From a virus: DNA of 64,000 nucleotides. Position numbers and translations under genes: made by a program. The DNA is taken from IMG/VR virus record IMGVR_UViG_3300028388_003908, positions 79,152 to 143,151 of that record. One strand, given 5' to 3'. Of this stretch, positions 14,738 to 22,511 are shown piece by piece; within the stretch, counting starts at the first letter, position 1, and each line of letters begins with the position of its first letter. Under the pieces are notes generated by a model. It was given only the letters and a program-made list of their open reading frames with translations. It was not told the origin of the DNA and ran no database searches.

Positions 14738-16561
14738 TTACTTCTTCAAGAATCCATAGGTATACACCCCATGCTCCAAGTTCTTAGCAAGCTGACGGTG
14801 CTTCACCTTCAGAGCTTCCCACTTCGACTTCAGCGTAGGGTCAGTAGCCCATAGCTTCTTATGCTGATAGACACCTGCGTCCCATGCTTGTAAGTGGAGA
14901 TCAATAGACTTGCCCTTCTCCAACACAGAGGTTGTCTGTGAACGTAGAGAGAAGCTCTCCACATGGAGGGCTTTGAGGTCATCTAGGATTTCATTAGCTA
15001 ATGGAGAGAGGTTAAGTGTGGGCAAGATGTGGGCGAAGTAGGGGTCACCGTCTTTACGCCATTGAGGGGTCAGGTCTTCACCGAGTACGCCTTCTTCCTT
15101 CTCATATGGGATAGGGTTTTTCTTAGCGTCTTGGTAGAGCTTCCTTGTATCGGGATGGTTGCCGTAGAGGTCGAGAGCTTCTTGACGAGTGAGCCAGAAG
15201 AAGTGGTTATGGATATTATGGGACTTACCCTTGTACACGACATCACGCATAGAGGTCATGTTGTTAGAGGTATGAAGCAAGGCGTAAATATGGCAATCGT
15301 CAAGCCATTGCTCATAGCCTTCTGCTTCAGTATTAGGGGCTAGGTATTCGTCTTTGTCATTAGCCCAATCCCCTGTGACGAGCTTACGCGCTGAGAATAA
15401 CGCGATGGAGCGTCTCCACCCCTCTCCTGCTAGGACTGAGAGCCCGTTTGAGGCAGAGCCACAAGAAGAAGTAAAAAACACAACCTGATTTTGAGCGATG
15501 CAGTTCGCGTTAGAGGTGAAATAAAGCAGGGCTTGAGGTGTGAGGTTTCCTCTGCCTGTTTGACCCACATTAAGACCCGATTTCATCTGAGGGGCATCTG
15601 TAGTCTTAATCCCCTTAACAGGCTCTCTCACCCAATCAGAAGCCTTGCGCCCATCTGCGTTATATAAGTCCTTATGTCCGATAGAAGCCACCTCTCCCAT
15701 ATCGAGGTCTTTCAGAGTGATTGGGAGGTCTTGTGTAATCTCTGTCTTACCTTCGTTCCATAGCGTAAAGGAGACGCCCCATGCTCCGCTCACATCTGCA
15801 AAGTGTGAGGCTTGAAACAGAAATCCTGACTCGTAAGAATAACGCTCATACCAAAAGGGGCGGAACTTGGCGAAAGACCCCGAAGTCATGAACAAGGTGG
15901 GTGAGAACACGCCCACAGACTTCTGCTTAAAGCCGTACTCCTGCGCTACTTGCTCACATTGAAATAAGAACTGAGCATAAAGCTGTTGCGAGCAAGCCCC
16001 CATCTTCGCGTCCTTCATCGCGCTGTTCACAATCGTGGAAGAAACATTCGCTTTTGAGGAGGTGGTTTTGACTCCGTTTCGTGCTGTCGCATAAGGGGGG
16101 TTAATCAGAAATACTAAACGCTTCCCCTCCTTCGCCCCCTTCTTCAAGAGCTTCTTCACCGCCAAAGGCAATACGTTGTCCCCATCTTCCTCCTCAAAGA
16201 AAGGACTCTCAGCGTCAGGGTTTAAGAAATCATACTGAAAGACATGAGCACCCTTGTTAGAACCCCCACGAATGATCGCCTTCACATCAGGTGACTCTGC
16301 CGTAGAAAGAATCAAGTTCTTAAAGTCATGCTCGTCACGAGTAAGGTTGCCCGTCCCCGCACAACAATCCCATACGATACACTCCTCGCGCCATTTCGCA
16401 CCTAAGGATTTCTCAATCTCTCTGTGCGCCTCATCGACCCATAAACGTGGCGTATAAAAAGCACCTTGTCTACGTCTAGCACCATCTTCCATAAGGCGAT
16501 CTCTCATAGAGAGAAGCACCTCAGCATCCTTTGCACTTAACCCTCTCATAATTTCGTGCAT
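14738..16561 (-). CDS. N6-adenine-type DNA methyltransferase (NPPY)
   Basis: 607 residues. The SAM-binding motif I VWDCCAGTGNL is at ~60-70 and the catalytic motif IV NPPYATARNG at ~150. The order (FxGxG-like motif first, then NPPY) and the N-terminal QGAFYTPRLWVDEA resemble the gamma-type/Type IIG N6-adenine methyltransferases. The ~400-residue C-terminal half may recognise the target. No nuclease motif seen. It would methylate phage or host DNA, possibly against restriction. It is the first gene of a leftward pair with the oxygenase and has a TATAAT about 36 bases upstream (16597-16602). Confidence 0.8.
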   Translation of the reverse strand: MHEIMRGLSAKDAEVLLSMRDRLMEDGARRRQGAFYTPRLWVDEAHREIEKSLGAKWREECIVWDCCAGTGNLTRDEHDFKNLILSTAESPDVKAIIRGGSNKGAHVFQYDFLNPDAESPFFEEEDGDNVLPLAVKKLLKKGAKEGKRLVFLINPPYATARNGVKTTSSKANVSSTIVNSAMKDAKMGACSQQLYAQFLFQCEQVAQEYGFKQKSVGVFSPTLFMTSGSFAKFRPFWYERYSYESGFLFQASHFADVSGAWGVSFTLWNEGKTEITQDLPITLKDLDMGEVASIGHKDLYNADGRKASDWVREPVKGIKTTDAPQMKSGLNVGQTGRGNLTPQALLYFTSNANCIAQNQVVFFTSSCGSASNGLSVLAGEGWRRSIALFSARKLVTGDWANDKDEYLAPNTEAEGYEQWLDDCHIYALLHTSNNMTSMRDVVYKGKSHNIHNHFFWLTRQEALDLYGNHPDTRKLYQDAKKNPIPYEKEEGVLGEDLTPQWRKDGDPYFAHILPTLNLSPLANEILDDLKALHVESFSLRSQTTSVLEKGKSIDLHLQAWDAGVYQHKKLWATDPTLKSKWEALKVKHRQLAKNLEHGVYTYGFLKK

Positions 16562-16592
16562 AAATCATAACCTGTCTAAGTTATTTCCGACA

Positions 16593-16606
16593 GATTATTA
16601 TACTCA
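16593..16606 (-). promoter_or_regulatory. -10-like element for the NPPY methyltransferase
   Basis: The minus strand reads TTGAGTATAATAATCTG, with TATAAT at 16602-16597, in the 56-base gap between two methyltransferase genes. No -35 found. Confidence 0.4.
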
Positions 16607-16617
16607 ACAGGCTATGT

Positions 16618-17811
16618 CTAAAAACCGAAAAATCCAGTGTCAGACCAAACAGGAGGACGAGCATCGCCTTTAGACCATATAAAGATCGGCTCGCCTAGCT
16701 CAGTACCTTCCTTAATGAAAGGATCGTTAGGTCGCTTCTTGAGTTTATAACCTATCACGCCTTCATAAATAGCGCCCAAGCTCTCCATATATTCGATCAT
16801 AGGCTGACAGACTATCTTATATTCATCTTTGCCCGCTTTAACATCCGAGATGTTGATCGCTATGCGTCCACCTTCCTCTAAATGACACCAAGCGTTCTTG
16901 AGCGCTCTGAAAAGGAAATCTTTTAGCCAACTCTCGTCCGTTGCATAGCGCTTCCAACTCTGTGTGCTCTCGTCTGAATAACGCTCTCGATCAAAATAAG
17001 GCGGTGACGTGAAAACAAAATCAAAGCGCCTATCCCCTAGATCTACATCCTCAGCGCACCCGCAGATAAACTCTGTCTGCTTAGGTCTGTTGCAGTAGTC
17101 TCTAATCCCCTCGTAAAAGGGGTGTAGAGCGCTGTTAGGGTCGATACCTACATAAGACGTTGCCTCTGACGCTAAGAACCCTACAAGACGATCTCCCCAC
17201 CCCATAGAGAGATCAAGCACCGAGCGAGCTTGAAAAGCCCGATAGACGGCCTTGACCACGGAAGGTTTGAATTGACTCGCCATGTACGAGTGCAATCTTA
17301 ATCCGTCATATAAAACCCGATTATTAACCTGACCTCTAATGATACCTTCTAACGTAAAGAGAGGTCTCAAGATCGGTCTCTTTTCGCCCTTGCGATTCCA
17401 CTGAGCATACGGAGACATTCCGCCCGAGAAGGCACATTTCATCCTCTGCTCTTGCGTGAAATGATCAGACACCTTCAACCCATAGTTAGAGCCTCTGATA
17501 AGACGATACTCTCCTAGATAGGTGAAATCTTTAATGCTCGGGACGCGCTTCGCTTCCCATCTCTCCTCTTTAAAGTTCTCCTCCTCGGTTAAGAGACGTT
17601 GCCAATCCCTGCGTAGCTGTACCTCGCTATAGTCTCGATATGGGAACTCTAGATTGTCGATCAGATTTGAGACGTGTCGATGAAGCGCGTCTCTACCGAA
17701 TCGCTCCAGCATCTCTAACCACACAGATTCTGGAAAATCCAGCTTTCCGTTTTTGACAAGCTCGTACTCCTCTAAGGATTTCTTGCCGTCTTGTTTTGTC
17801 TCAAAAATCAA
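16618..17811 (-). CDS. DNA methyltransferase, tandem paralogue 3 (SPPYF type)
   Basis: 397 residues. Upstream in-frame codons encode a shifted copy of the previous gene's tail, so the start is taken as TTG 17811 with AGGGAGACCTTCT upstream (MIFETKQDGKKSLEEYELVK). SAM motif SVLDLSMGWGDRLVGFLA and catalytic FTSPPYFDRERYSDESTQSW (~266) mark an N4/N6 amino-methyltransferase. The N-terminal ~150 residues are shared with the next two genes. The C-terminus ends GDARPPVWSDTGFFGF, a variant of the shared tail. Target sequence unknown. Confidence 0.8.
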   Translation of the reverse strand: MIFETKQDGKKSLEEYELVKNGKLDFPESVWLEMLERFGRDALHRHVSNLIDNLEFPYRDYSEVQLRRDWQRLLTEEENFKEERWEAKRVPSIKDFTYLGEYRLIRGSNYGLKVSDHFTQEQRMKCAFSGGMSPYAQWNRKGEKRPILRPLFTLEGIIRGQVNNRVLYDGLRLHSYMASQFKPSVVKAVYRAFQARSVLDLSMGWGDRLVGFLASEATSYVGIDPNSALHPFYEGIRDYCNRPKQTEFICGCAEDVDLGDRRFDFVFTSPPYFDRERYSDESTQSWKRYATDESWLKDFLFRALKNAWCHLEEGGRIAINISDVKAGKDEYKIVCQPMIEYMESLGAIYEGVIGYKLKKRPNDPFIKEGTELGEPIFIWSKGDARPPVWSDTGFFGF

Positions 17812-19012
17812 AGAAGGTCTCCCTATCCCAAAGGGGCTCGGGCGCGTTGCCTTTTGCCCATATAAAGACAGGCTCCGCCTGAGTACCATCCTTGAGAAGA
17901 TTCTTTAATCTACTACCTGCTCTAGGTCTGACCTTTAACGGATAACCTATTACGCCTTCGTAGTTCGCCCCTAATCCTTTCATAAACGCTAAGAGATCTT
18001 CGCATACAAATACCTTTTTATAAGGTGCGTCACAGATATTAACCGCTATACGACCTCCCTCTTGTAAGCCCCTGTAAATCTTGCCCAAAACATCAAACAA
18101 GAAATCTTCCTTCCAAGAAGATAGCGTGGGAAACAGATTGACCGATTGTAAAGGATCATCCGCATATATCTCTAGGTCAAAGTAGGGCGGTGATGTAAAA
18201 ACAAAATCGTAGGAGAGCGAGCTAAAATCCACATTACTAGCTGAATCGCATATATGCTTTACGGTCTTGCCTGTATTACAAAAATCAGAAATATCTCTGT
18301 AAGGCTCAAGTAGACGATGATTAGGGTCAATACCCGTATAAGAGCGCGCATTAGATGCGTGAAAGCCTACAAGACGGTCTCCCCAACCCGAGCTAAAATC
18401 CAATACGTCCTTTGCGCGGAAAAACTCATAAACTGAACGAGCCAAAGAAGGACTAAACTGACTGGCGATTATGCCGTGCATTCTCATAGATGATCGCAGG
18501 GTGTTTGCACTTAAATTCTTCTCATACATCAAGCCTATAAAAAAATTGAGAGTCTCTGGTTCAAATCGACCTTTCAATAGACCTTCCCATCTATCAACCA
18601 CCGAGATCCCTCTTGTCCTTGCTTTAAGTCTCTCACCCATGGTATATTGATCGCTAACGATTTTACCTAAAGCATCTCCTACAAGTAGCACACCTTCATC
18701 TTGATATGTTAGGGGCATAGTCACAGGTAAGGACCGGTGCGACCAAGCACCCTTGTAAGCAAAACTGCTGTACGATTTTAGCAGGTTGAACTCCTTATGA
18801 GTCCTTATTGCAGAGTGATTTTTATAAGGGAAAGGTATCTGATGCTCTTTTACGATACCTCCTATGTGTCGGATAATATCTTTTCTGTCAAAGCGCTCGA
18901 TAACCTCTGACCATTCGGTCTCATTCATAAAAAATTCTTTACCGTCTGGACTCAGCCAATTGTAGTCCGATAACGCTGTTCGCTCGGTCTTATCTTCTAG
19001 ATCAAAAAACAT
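17801..19012 (-). CDS. DNA methyltransferase, tandem paralogue 2 (SPPYF type)
   Basis: 403 residues from ATG 19012 (MFFDLEDKTERTALSDYNWL), behind AAGGAGACTTTTTTCG that lies inside the end of the preceding gene. SAM motif VLDFSSGWGDRLVGFHASNA and motif IV FTSPPYFDLEIYADDP (~271). It is close to paralogue 1 in the SAM domain; the N-terminal third is more divergent, as expected of a target-recognition part. Same C-terminal GNAPEPLWDRETFFDF. The 12-base overlap with each neighbour implies coupled translation. Confidence 0.8.
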   Translation of the reverse strand: MFFDLEDKTERTALSDYNWLSPDGKEFFMNETEWSEVIERFDRKDIIRHIGGIVKEHQIPFPYKNHSAIRTHKEFNLLKSYSSFAYKGAWSHRSLPVTMPLTYQDEGVLLVGDALGKIVSDQYTMGERLKARTRGISVVDRWEGLLKGRFEPETLNFFIGLMYEKNLSANTLRSSMRMHGIIASQFSPSLARSVYEFFRAKDVLDFSSGWGDRLVGFHASNARSYTGIDPNHRLLEPYRDISDFCNTGKTVKHICDSASNVDFSSLSYDFVFTSPPYFDLEIYADDPLQSVNLFPTLSSWKEDFLFDVLGKIYRGLQEGGRIAVNICDAPYKKVFVCEDLLAFMKGLGANYEGVIGYPLKVRPRAGSRLKNLLKDGTQAEPVFIWAKGNAPEPLWDRETFFDF

Positions 19013-20204
19013 CGAAAAAAGTCTCCTTATTCCAAAGAGGCTCGGGCGCGTTACCTTTTGACCATATAAAGACAGGCTCACAGAAGATGTAATCCGAATC
19101 GTGCTTCCCCTCTGCGTCAGGTCGCTTGTTCATCTTATACCCTAAGACACCCTCATAGGTAGCACCTAAACTCTCCATGTGAGAGAACATCGGGGAGCAT
19201 ATATCCACGCCCTTCTTGTCTGCGATATTAACCGCAATACGACCGCCTTCTTTGAGTGCGCCCCATACGTTGGTTAATGTCGGCTTCAAAAAACCTTCTG
19301 TCCAAGCGTCTGAGGACTTGTATCTCTGCCAGCTCTGAGTGCTCTCTGTCGAGTATTTTTCGATATTAAAGTAAGGCGGTGACGTGAAGATAAAATCTAC
19401 CTCAACACCGGACAGATCTGTATCTTCGGCAGGGGAACAAAACAGCTTTACAGGCTTGCCCGTATCGCAATATCGCGTGATCGCTTGATAGTGAGGGTGC
19501 ATCTTTGAGTTAGGGTCAATACCCGTATAAGAACGAGCGCTTGATGCGTGAAAACCTACAAGACGATCACCCCAACCCGAGCTAAAATCCAATACGTCCT
19601 TTGCGCGGAAAAACTCGTAGAACGCTTTAGCGACAGCAGGCTTAAATTGGCTCGCCAAGTAGGTGTGCATCTTGAGAGAATCAAAAAGTGATTTCTGATA
19701 AAGCCCCTTCTTACGGACAATCTCGTCCATAAGACCAAAGCTACAGCGCAGGAAGGTGCTCCCCTTGTCGGGCGCGTTATGCCATTCATCCCAAGGAGAA
19801 TCTCCGTGTGCGGATCCGCATTTGACGCGCTCGGATTGAGCAAATTGATCTGACACCTTCATGCCATGTAGAGAGCCAGGGAAATAGATCTGTCTACCGA
19901 GATACTTGTACTCAAAATCCACGACCTGCTTTGGGGCGTGCCAAGGCGCTTCGATATACTCGGAGTAAAAGCCGTTCCGAACAACATTCCAATCTTTGCG
20001 GACAGCTTCTGCGTCAAGGTGACGTAAAGGAAAACGAGGTTGATGTAATCTCATCTGCTCCTTGAGATAATCAATAATCTCCTTCTTCTCAAAGCGATCT
20101 CTCATCTCATTCCATTGAGCGGGCTTAATCAAAAGCTCACCGTTGTGAATGACCTGATATCCTTCAATCGTCTTAGGCTTTGGCTTCTCGTATTCAAAAA
20201 ACAT
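19002..20204 (-). CDS. DNA methyltransferase, tandem paralogue 1 (SPPYF type)
   Basis: 400 residues from ATG 20204 behind TAAGGACGTGT. Motif I VLDFSSGWGDRLVGFHASSA (~202) and motif IV FTSPPYFNIEKYSTESTQSW (~271), followed by a Rossmann-type end (GGRIAVNIADK). It is an amino-methyltransferase of the SPPY class acting on cytosine N4 or adenine N6; the base cannot be told from sequence. It is the first of three paralogues that probably arose by tandem duplication. It lies just downstream of the helicase gene on the same strand. Confidence 0.8.
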   Translation of the reverse strand: MFFEYEKPKPKTIEGYQVIHNGELLIKPAQWNEMRDRFEKKEIIDYLKEQMRLHQPRFPLRHLDAEAVRKDWNVVRNGFYSEYIEAPWHAPKQVVDFEYKYLGRQIYFPGSLHGMKVSDQFAQSERVKCGSAHGDSPWDEWHNAPDKGSTFLRCSFGLMDEIVRKKGLYQKSLFDSLKMHTYLASQFKPAVAKAFYEFFRAKDVLDFSSGWGDRLVGFHASSARSYTGIDPNSKMHPHYQAITRYCDTGKPVKLFCSPAEDTDLSGVEVDFIFTSPPYFNIEKYSTESTQSWQRYKSSDAWTEGFLKPTLTNVWGALKEGGRIAVNIADKKGVDICSPMFSHMESLGATYEGVLGYKMNKRPDAEGKHDSDYIFCEPVFIWSKGNAPEPLWNKETFFDVF

Positions 20205-20246
20205 ACACGTCCTTACGCGGGTTTGGGTTGTCTCTCTTAGATTATC

Positions 20247-21755
20247 TCAAGCGTCATTTAGCGCGTCATCTAGAGGATCTTTAGGTCCGGCTGCACCACC
20301 GAGATTAAAGCTCTGAACCATGTTCAAGATTCTACCGGACGGCCAGACCGTCTGCGCTTCAAAAGGATCAAAAGGAGCTTGATCGCGTGACTTCAAGCAC
20401 TGATATTTAATCGTGCCTTTCTCTCTCATGTCGTCACCATACCAAGAAGCGATCACAACGTCTGCGGAGCGCTCTGCCTCGTTAGCGTAAGAAAGGTGAG
20501 TAAGATTGTAGTTACCGTTGTTCTTCTCGGCAGCCTTAAAGCCTTCACGGTTAATCTGAAAGAGACATAAGATAGGAATCCCCGCCCCTCGATTAAACCC
20601 GAGCGCTGTCTTTTTCAGATCTCGGATAACCTCGTTGAGCTTGTCTGTGGTAGATGTGGTTTTCATGCGCGATGACATGAGGAGCGCGTGATCGACCACA
20701 AGCGTCTTAAACGGATCCTTCTGCATGACCAACTCTGCCTTAGTGCGTAAATCCTCTACGGTGAAATCAAGAGAATCAGGATCGGCAACCTCAAAATGAA
20801 TCTTACCATAGACCCCCTCACGAACGCCTTCCTTGAGATCTTTGACCACCTCTTTCAGGAACATCTCCTCGTCATCATTTAGAGAGCCAGAGCGTATGCG
20901 CTGAGGATCAAGACCAATGTCGGGAGACTTAGCACCATGTATCCCGAGCGCGATTCTTAGCTCACGGAATTTAGGGTGCATAGTATGAAAGGATATGATC
21001 GCTCTACGACATTGGGAATAGTGCATCTCAAGGCTGAAATATAAGCACGAATGACCGCCAAAGACCGCCTGATTATAAACCCAATTAAGAGCGGTGCGTG
21101 ACTTCATGTGTCCCGTAAAGCCGGCGATGATGTAGAGCTCTTTACGTCTAAAACCTTCAAGCGCGTTGTCAATGATCTCAAGACCGGTATTGGGCAAAAT
21201 CTCTATGGTACGATCCTTTGCCTTCTGATACTCCTCAAAGAAATCCTCGTCATCGGTCATCGCCTCACCGCCGATGCGCGTACCGAACGTAGGGGTCATA
21301 ATGTTAGCAATCTTATTGCTCAGATGACGCCCTGCATCTCTCACCCCTCTTAGTTTGATCTTTTGACGACCGTCCTTGATCTCTAACCCCTGCTTAATGA
21401 TGGTCTTAGCATCATTCATGGCGTTAGAGATTTGAAGTATGCGAGCTTCCTCTACCTCGCGCTCGATCTCAGAGATGAAATCCCCACGATAAAGCACTGA
21501 TTTAAGGGCTCCGACCTGCTTTACGCGGTCTGCTTCATCATAATAGTTATTGCCCTCAAAATAGCTGGATAACGTGCTCTGTGTAGGGAGGTGACCGTGA
21601 GACAAGGTGAAATCGCAGATGTACTCATAAATCTGCTGATCCTCCTTCATGTCAAAACGGTAAATGCTCTCGCGTAGCGCGTTGAAATTACGGAACATCT
21701 GATCCGCGTCATCGCCCACTCTAGGCTCGGGTAAAATGGATCTCAAAATCTTCAT
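20247..21755 (-). CDS. Replicative DNA helicase, DnaB-like
   Basis: 502 residues. The N-terminal ~140 residues are helical (DnaB N-domain-like). Then comes a RecA-type motor: Walker A AGFTGHMKSRTALNW (~211-222), CLYFSLEMHYSQCRR, Walker B KTLVVDHALLM, and the later SYANEAERSADVVIASWYGD. In the P-loop the usual GKT/GKS is MKS, as in some phage DnaB relatives. It unwinds the fork. The ATG overlaps the stop of the loader-like gene (ATGA; SD AAGAGGTTTAACCT), and the polymerase gene lies upstream on the same strand. Confidence 0.85.
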   Translation of the reverse strand: MKILRSILPEPRVGDDADQMFRNFNALRESIYRFDMKEDQQIYEYICDFTLSHGHLPTQSTLSSYFEGNNYYDEADRVKQVGALKSVLYRGDFISEIEREVEEARILQISNAMNDAKTIIKQGLEIKDGRQKIKLRGVRDAGRHLSNKIANIMTPTFGTRIGGEAMTDDEDFFEEYQKAKDRTIEILPNTGLEIIDNALEGFRRKELYIIAGFTGHMKSRTALNWVYNQAVFGGHSCLYFSLEMHYSQCRRAIISFHTMHPKFRELRIALGIHGAKSPDIGLDPQRIRSGSLNDDEEMFLKEVVKDLKEGVREGVYGKIHFEVADPDSLDFTVEDLRTKAELVMQKDPFKTLVVDHALLMSSRMKTTSTTDKLNEVIRDLKKTALGFNRGAGIPILCLFQINREGFKAAEKNNGNYNLTHLSYANEAERSADVVIASWYGDDMREKGTIKYQCLKSRDQAPFDPFEAQTVWPSGRILNMVQSFNLGGAAGPKDPLDDALNDA

Positions 21756-22432
21756 AGGTTAAACCTCTTCTTGCCGGTAGCGCCTTCATCGGACTTGCTC
21801 TGCTTATTATATCCCTTAACGAGAGGCACCGTCTCCCATCTACTTATGCTGTCCTCTAAAGAGCGCGACCAACACAGATGCCCTTCCTCTAAAGGTCGAT
21901 CTGGCTCGGTTACAATCCACATAGGCTTAGAGCAGTGGTCTCTTAGTGAGATCGCCTCGGTTAACACCTCAGGCATAGCTGAGTTACGAGCGCCCTTAAC
22001 CCCTAAGCGCACAATCAAGAGTGAGGGGGACTCTACCAAATCCTCTAATGAGGAGGCTCTTACATCACGGATAAAATCCGGATCGTAAATCTCCCGATTA
22101 GAGCTTGAGAGATTATTGAGCCATGCGCTCATAAGCGTAGCGTCTGATACGACCTTTACAAAGCGCATAGGCTTACGCTCATGCCACATCACCGTGCGTA
22201 CATGAGACGCTAGGTTTTCCTTCTCCCCCACCAAGACGATGTTCTTATAGAGATACTTGGTGAGTGGCGTTCTTTTCCTGACCTTAATATCACTCAAACC
22301 TGTCCAAGCTCGCTCGGCCTGAGCGTTAAGATCCTTCTCTACTCGACACTCACAAGGCACCGCTTGTGGTATCCCTAACGGGCCTCCATCTCGTTGGACA
22401 AACCCGTAATCCCCGCAGATTTCACACACCAT
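21752..22432 (-). CDS. Putative helicase loader with zinc motif (DnaC/DnaI-like)
   Basis: 226 residues from ATG 22432 behind AAGGAAGATCGC. The N-terminal Cys4 motif MVCEICGDYGFVQ with PCECRVE (residues 3-30) resembles the zinc knuckle of primosomal proteins and helicase loaders. The AAA-like core is degraded: VLVGEKENLASHVRTVMW stands where a Walker A should be but lacks GKT, and LLIVRLGVKG lies where Walker B would be. It overlaps and precedes dnaB, as loaders often do. The loader role is inferred. Confidence 0.5.
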   Translation of the reverse strand: MVCEICGDYGFVQRDGGPLGIPQAVPCECRVEKDLNAQAERAWTGLSDIKVRKRTPLTKYLYKNIVLVGEKENLASHVRTVMWHERKPMRFVKVVSDATLMSAWLNNLSSSNREIYDPDFIRDVRASSLEDLVESPSLLIVRLGVKGARNSAMPEVLTEAISLRDHCSKPMWIVTEPDRPLEEGHLCWSRSLEDSISRWETVPLVKGYNKQSKSDEGATGKKRFNL

Positions 22433-22462
22433 GCGATCTTCCTTATCTGTCGATGTTTACTG

Positions 22463-22477
22463 CTCTCTTATACTACA
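22463..22477 (-). promoter_or_regulatory. -10-like element before the loader-helicase genes
   Basis: The minus strand reads GTGTAGTATAAGAGAGCAG, with TATAAG at 22472-22467, about 35 bases before the loader ATG. It shares TAGTATAAGAGAG with the element at 25244-25249. Confidence 0.45.
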
Positions 22478-22511
22478 CACAAGAGCACCTAACACCGACA
22501 GACGAGAAAGG

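Noticed and set aside
22433-22511. tRNA or small RNA gene in the loader/polymerase gap
   Set aside because: Only imperfect short inverted repeats; no cloverleaf or T-loop consensus. No tRNA was found elsewhere either.
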